This document shows positions 59,399 to 64,000 of a DNA stretch of 64,000 nucleotides, in pieces. This DNA comes from Owenia fusiformis. Lineage: Eukaryota > Annelida > Polychaeta > Sabellida > Oweniidae. The notes under the pieces were generated by a model that made no database searches, was not told the origin of the DNA, and saw only the letters and a program-made list of their open reading frames with translations. Position 1 is the first letter of the stretch, and each line of letters begins with the position of its first letter. The position numbers and the translations under genes are program-made. Where the stretch lies: assembly GCA_903813345.2 (NCBI GenBank), contig CAIIXF020000008.1:3357341-3421340 (forward strand). Direction: 5' to 3'.

Positions 59399-60770
59399 TA
59401 TTTATTTTAAATATGCTATACTGTAACACTATTATTCCCAAAAGTAGGTGGAAGAACATTGTGTTCACTCAAATAACAAAGGTTCAAATGCAAGCGACAT
59501 TCTTTAAATCGATCATGTACAAGGGACTAGGCTATTTTAGAATGGGTAATTTCGAGGTACTGAGGCCAGTTATATGGTGGAATGTTGCAAGACGTTTTCC
59601 TGTTGCTTTAAATGGGTGCAAAATAATGGTGAAACTACTTATGGATGAACATTCGCTTAACTCCAAATATAGGGGTAGCGAGAATAAAACACTGTCATGT
59701 TTATTGTGCGACACCTACGAAAAAGAAGATGTGGAGCATTTTTTACTTAAATGCCCTTCAAATGAATATGTCATATTCAGAGAACAACTTAATACTCATT
59801 GTTATGAATGGGATATCCAAATGAATGTTAAAAACCTCCTTGGCATTGGTACGGAAGAATGGCATTTTACAAACGAACAAACACTTGAGTGCCTAAAAGA
59901 TATTGCATGTATAGTCATGCAACAATATACGTGCCGTCAGCGATATCTAACAAACGTATACACTTAATGTAACTTCATTCAGTGGAGGAGGGTGGCCCTC
60001 AAGGGAGGTACATGGGCCGACCAGGGGACTATCCTCTCTCTCTGAAATTTAGTTAATATCTAACTATTATGGATGAACAGTACCAAGCTTGGGGGAGGTA
60101 CAATAATAAGCAATGCTTTCTTGTTCTTTTTGTTGATTGGTAGTTGCAACGTCAACGCGGCAGCCTGACGTTTTTGCAACAAACGATTGTGTCTCTTAAG
60201 CAGATTTGTATTTATATTTATGTACATTTACTATACATACTAATTTAGAATTGCACCATATAGCAACACCACCAACCTTTAATTAACATAAATTGTATAT
60301 TTATTTTACTAGCCTACAACATATTGAAAGCATCTCATACTTTCATACAGTACTGCAGTACCGACCTTGGGGAAGGTACGATGATATGCTATGTCTTCTT
60401 TTTAATTTTATAGAAAATGCAGCTCCATAATGTCATTTTTTGATTAATCTCAAGAGTGTTAGGTAACAGGTCTATTTAGGCCTACGGCGTTCGTCTACGC
60501 GGTAGCTAGGCGTCGTCGTCAGTTCAAAAAAAAACCAAAACAAACAACAAAGCAATGAGCGTTTGTAAAATATAGTTACTTTTTATAATTGCGTTACAAT
60601 TAGGTGCTAGGCCAATCTTGGTCGGCGGCGTGCGTCTACGCGGTAGCTAGGCGTCGTCGTCAGTTAAAAAGCAACGACATTGTTTGTTTGTAAATAGTGA
60701 TTATTTTCAATTTAACATAATTTGTATACAATGTATCTCCTTTATATAAAGGGCAATACATATATACATA
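59399..60770 (+). mobile_element. 5'-truncated LINE fragment (ORF2 end plus 3' UTR)
   Basis: Starts inside ORF2 and ends with the block TGTATCTCC...AAAGGGCAATA plus a short (CATA) tail, as in the LINE at 1-1030. The 3' UTR contains paired repeats (GTCTACGCGGTAGCTAGGCG at 60493 and 60633) and GTACC...GGTAC hairpins. Confidence 0.8.
59413..59967 (+). pseudogene. LINE ORF2 C-terminal part (about 184 codons)
   Basis: RPVIWWNVARRFPVALNGCK, then the zinc-binding motif CLLCDTYEKEDVEHFLLKC, then the tail QLNTHCYEWDIQMNVKNLLG. No endonuclease or RT remains. Confidence 0.8.
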
Positions 60771-60930
60771 CACTAGGGTTGGATATTCTATGTATTAGAC
60801 TTCCTTTAGGGTTTATGGTAAGGTGATTGCAGTTCTCTAAACAATAGCAGAAGGGTTGGATATTCTATGCATTAGACTTCCTTTAGGATTTATGGTAAGG
60901 TGATTGCAGTTCTCTAAACAATAGCAGAAG

Positions 60931-62841
60931 CACGGTGAGCAAGAGTTAACAGTGCAAATCGGCCCGGTCGTGTTTTTTAAACTCTTTAGTCGTGTTTTGT
61001 CGAAAATTTGAGAGGTAGGTTGATAAATTTGGTCATGAAATTGCTGTCACTTGACTTTATGTAAAAGTAAGTAATTTATATTGCTTTCCATACTATATAT
61101 CTTAACTTCAGGTATTCGTAAACGTGTTATTTGCACGAATCGTATGCTATAGTCTTGTTATATCGGGAAATGAGCAATTCTGTCAGTGTTATACATATTT
61201 TTGCCTGAAAATCACTTGCCTGAGTTGTATTCAATGAATACATCGATTCATAAGGAAAACATTCACAATATGTGCGAAAATCAAAAGTTAGAAGAGCTTA
61301 AATAAGTAGCAATTGACCGAATAATATTTTTTAGATTAAACTCTTTAGACGTGTTGAAAAGATTGCGGTTAATGACGTTGACCTGTTAGTGAAACGTTCT
61401 AGACGTGTAGAGACATTGAGGTTTAACGATTTGGAAGTGGGAAACAGCACAATTAACATTATGTATTTCCCAAAAAATGATCACAATGTGGAAGAAGTTG
61501 TTGTCTGAGTGACACTATCTTAATTATAAATGATTAAAAATAATCAAATATACGACATAATATGTCAAGATTGATCTATGGGATCACAACCGAATTTGAT
61601 ACTTGAATCAAAATGGTTAGAATCAGACACGCATGGTTAATGCAAGCGAGCTTTGCCTCGTCGCTCGTCATTTTGAAAATTTGACCAGTCATATTATTTT
61701 TTAATTGCCCTGTCGCTCATTAAATGGCTCGTTGCTATTTTTGAATTTGCCTCAAATACGTTTTAAAACGTCCCTATTGGCCTTAAACTTACTTTTCCCT
61801 GTCATGAACGTAAATAAATTTATTCAAAATGAGAGGAAATGTTTAGTTTGTGATGCACTACATGTAAATGCATATATATGATCATCTAATGTAAGGAATA
61901 ACTCCACCGTTATTAAAATCGTATGCTCAATATCTATTAGGTTTGCCTCAGGATTTTTAACAATTTGATTCGATGTTATTCCCTAATTCGCCTCACACAA
62001 TGCAATACAATTTCAATTTTAATTTTCAAATTGCAATAGGTAAAAACGCTACATATGCTGCTATCGTTCTAAGAGTGATCTATGAACTGTACTGTAACAT
62101 AGTTTTCTAGCGAATTAAATTACAACATCTGTTGATCTTGTTAAATCATATATCTGTCTTTTTTATTTATTCTTATTTATTCATATCTTGACTACAAATT
62201 ACAATAAACGGGTGACACATAATGTCCCGTGTTTAGTACTAATATGATTATTTTCAGAAGCACAGACAAATTATTAAGCAACAAAACATGGTCAATGTGA
62301 ACAATATTACAAGACAATTCAAAGTCGTTAATTTTATCACGTCTAAAACGTTATCTTTACAATTCCAAAACGTTAACATGCTTATTATAAGACACGTCCA
62401 TGACGTTATATTGTCCCTTCTCTATAGTTAACTCCACTTTCTACATTTACGGTCATTTATGGCAATTTTAAGATAAATACAGTTAAAATATTTACACGAT
62501 CTTTAGAGTAGTGAATATTATTCCACGTTGTTGAATGGATTGTCTGTTTAAACTTGATTAAATAACACTAAATGCAAATTAAGTACATATTTCTGGCACT
62601 TTTGGTATATAATTGCGATTGATATGAAGTATGATGGATTTATCCCCAAAATAGACTCGTGGGTATGAAGAAGAACATCTTAGGTAGAAGTCATGATATG
62701 TAAGTTTGTAAAATATAGAATATTCTTACCATTTTGCTCCATTCTATCGAATGTCGCATCCCATGTTCTTACAAAACACGACTAAAAAGTTAAAAAAAAC
62801 ACGACCGGGCCGATTTGCACTGTTAACTCTTGGTCACCGTG
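60931..62841. mobile_element. 1.9-kb TIR transposon with Transib/RAG-like ends, non-autonomous
   Basis: Both ends start CACGGTGA and stay inverted copies for about 70 bp (AAGAGTTAACAGTGCAAATC, then GGCCCGGTCGTGTTTTTT), one mismatch in the first 48. A 5-bp duplication AGAAG flanks it (60926-60930, 62842-62846); empty copies of the same array show a single AGAAG. Subterminal GACGTGT motifs repeat in direct orientation on the left and inverted on the right. No transposase ORF. The CAC-start with 5-bp TSD is as in Transib and RAG-type elements; the fourth base (G) departs from their usual heptamer. Confidence 0.88.
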
Positions 62842-63452
62842 AGAAGGGTTGGATATTCTATGCATTAGACTTCCTTTAGGATTTATGGTAAGGTGATTGC
62901 AGTTCTCTAAACAATAGCAGAAGGGTTGGATATTCTATGTATTAGACTTCCTTTAGGGTTAACGGTAAGGTGATTGCAGTTCTCTAAACAATAGCAGAAG
63001 GGTTGGATATTCTATGTATTAGACTTCCTTTAGGGTTAATGGTAAGGTGATTGCAGTTCTCTAAACAATAGCAACAGGGTTGGATATTCTATGTATTAGA
63101 CTTCTTTTAGGGTTAATGGTAAGGTGATTGCAGTTCTCTAAACAATCGCAGAAGGGTTTGATATTCTATGGATTAGACTTCCTTTAGGATTTATGGTAAG
63201 GTGATTGCAGTTCTCTAAACAATAGCAACAGGGTTGGATATTCTATGTATTAGACTTCCTTTAGGGTTAATGGTAAGGTGATTGCAGTTCTCTAAACAAT
63301 AGCAACAGGGTTGGATATTCTATATATTAGTCTTCCTTTAGGGTTAATGGTAAGGTGATTGCAGTTCTCTAAACAATAGCAAAAGGGTTGGAAATTCTAT
63401 GTATTAGACTTCTTTTAGGGTTTATGGTAAGGTGATTGCAGTTCTCTAAAAA

Positions 63453-63526
63453 ATGGCAGCAGTACTGTCGATTTCAACACGAGACAGGTTTTCCAACTCA
63501 AAAGTTTTCTCATTTACTTACCCTGG
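63453..63526 (+). CDS. Possible first coding exon of a plus-strand gene
   Basis: ATG in good context (AAAAAATGGC) begins MAAVLSISTRDRFSNSKVFS and a GTATGT donor follows at about 63526. It starts exactly where the satellite ends. No homology recognised and no following exon found in the remaining 470 bp. Confidence 0.2.
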
Positions 63527-64000
63527 TATGTGCAATGGGTTAAAAGTAACAGGTTCTTAACGTATGCTTCACATGGACGATATCATTATATTTTGTCATC
63601 AATTCATTCAGTGTCATCTTTCAATGTCAACACATGTATTCATATTGCTTTTCAACAATATGAATATCTGCATAACCTCTCAGAGGTGTGAGTAATCTAG
63701 AAATCTCTATCGAAATGCTTTATTTGATGAAATCAAAGTTATCTTCAAACAGTCGATTTGAACATGATTTTGCTTGTTTCAACGTTAAAAGAGGTCGCTC
63801 GGGGGAATTAAACTTTGAATCCATAATTGCTTCTACCCCTTCGAGGACAATTCAACTATTATCAAAATACAAGGCTCGCTGATTTTTAGAGCGATTGATC
63901 AGAAAAACATGTTCCACAAGTGTTTAGAGAACAACCGTTATTAATGATTAGTCCAAATAAGAGTAACCCCGGGTCAAAAATGATGTGAAAAATTGTCCTT

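Larger units (their letters stand above)
55162..63452. repeat. 77-bp satellite array, interrupted three times
   Basis: The unit contains GGGTTGGATATTCTATGTAT, AAGGTGATTGCAGTTCTCTA and AACAATAGCA. Array blocks: 55162-55371, 59365-59398, 60771-60930 and 62842-63452, about 14 copies in all. The gaps are two LINE inserts and one TIR element, so they were once one array. Confidence 0.92.

Noticed and set aside
60931-62841. CACTA (EnSpm) transposon
   Set aside because: The end reads CACGG, not CACTA, and the TSD is 5 bp instead of 2-3 bp.

Overview
The window is nuclear DNA of an animal, most likely a marine invertebrate. Evidence for this: intron-rich genes with GT/AG junctions, a clear metazoan RBM25 orthologue, and an AT-rich background crowded with CR1-like LINEs, a Gmr1-type Gypsy element, a DIRS-like gag and many TIR/foldback elements. 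A secreted protein joining a chitin-binding domain to a VWA domain would fit a mollusc, brachiopod or similar lineage, but the phylum cannot be fixed from sequence reading alone.

Two protein-coding genes can be built exon by exon, both on the minus strand. RBM25 (ATG at 23227, stop at 3481) has 20 coding exons that join in one continuous frame of 2400 nt (799 aa): RRM, RE/RD-rich coiled region, C-terminal PWI domain. A likely untranslated first exon lies near 25730. The second gene (ATG at 42035, stop at 30036) has 7 coding exons, 987 nt (328 aa): signal peptide, six-cysteine chitin-binding (CBM14-like) module, then a VWA domain with a full MIDAS motif. It includes an 18-nt microexon, and a 39-bp minisatellite of about 48 copies begins about 30 bp after its stop codon.

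Layout: 1-1030 is the 3' end of a LINE that cuts off a DIRS-like gag (1031-1886). 2900-25800 is RBM25. Its introns hold a 5.4-kb LTR retrotransposon (6909-12319; LTRs look identical, no RT), a partial foldback element (4497-5165), a tRNA-Leu-like SINE and a palindromic MITE. 27600-30005 is the minisatellite with a MITE inside it. 30036-42040 is the VWA gene, whose introns carry mariner-like elements, a 145-bp satellite and foldback MITEs. 43143-47592 is a 4.45-kb foldback element with a nested hAT MITE. 48489-52230 holds a PIF-like MITE (itself carrying a mariner-type MITE) and a CGCG-rich TIR element. 53715-54484 is a degraded mariner. 55162-63452 is one 77-bp satellite array broken by a nearly full LINE, a second LINE fragment and a 1.9-kb TIR element whose ends (CACGGTG, 5-bp target duplication) recall Transib/RAG transposons.

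The two host genes show no functional link. RBM25 would be a nuclear splicing factor; the VWA/chitin-binding protein would be secreted. Most of the remaining sequence is mobile DNA and tandem repeats, often nested, so the order of insertions can be read off.
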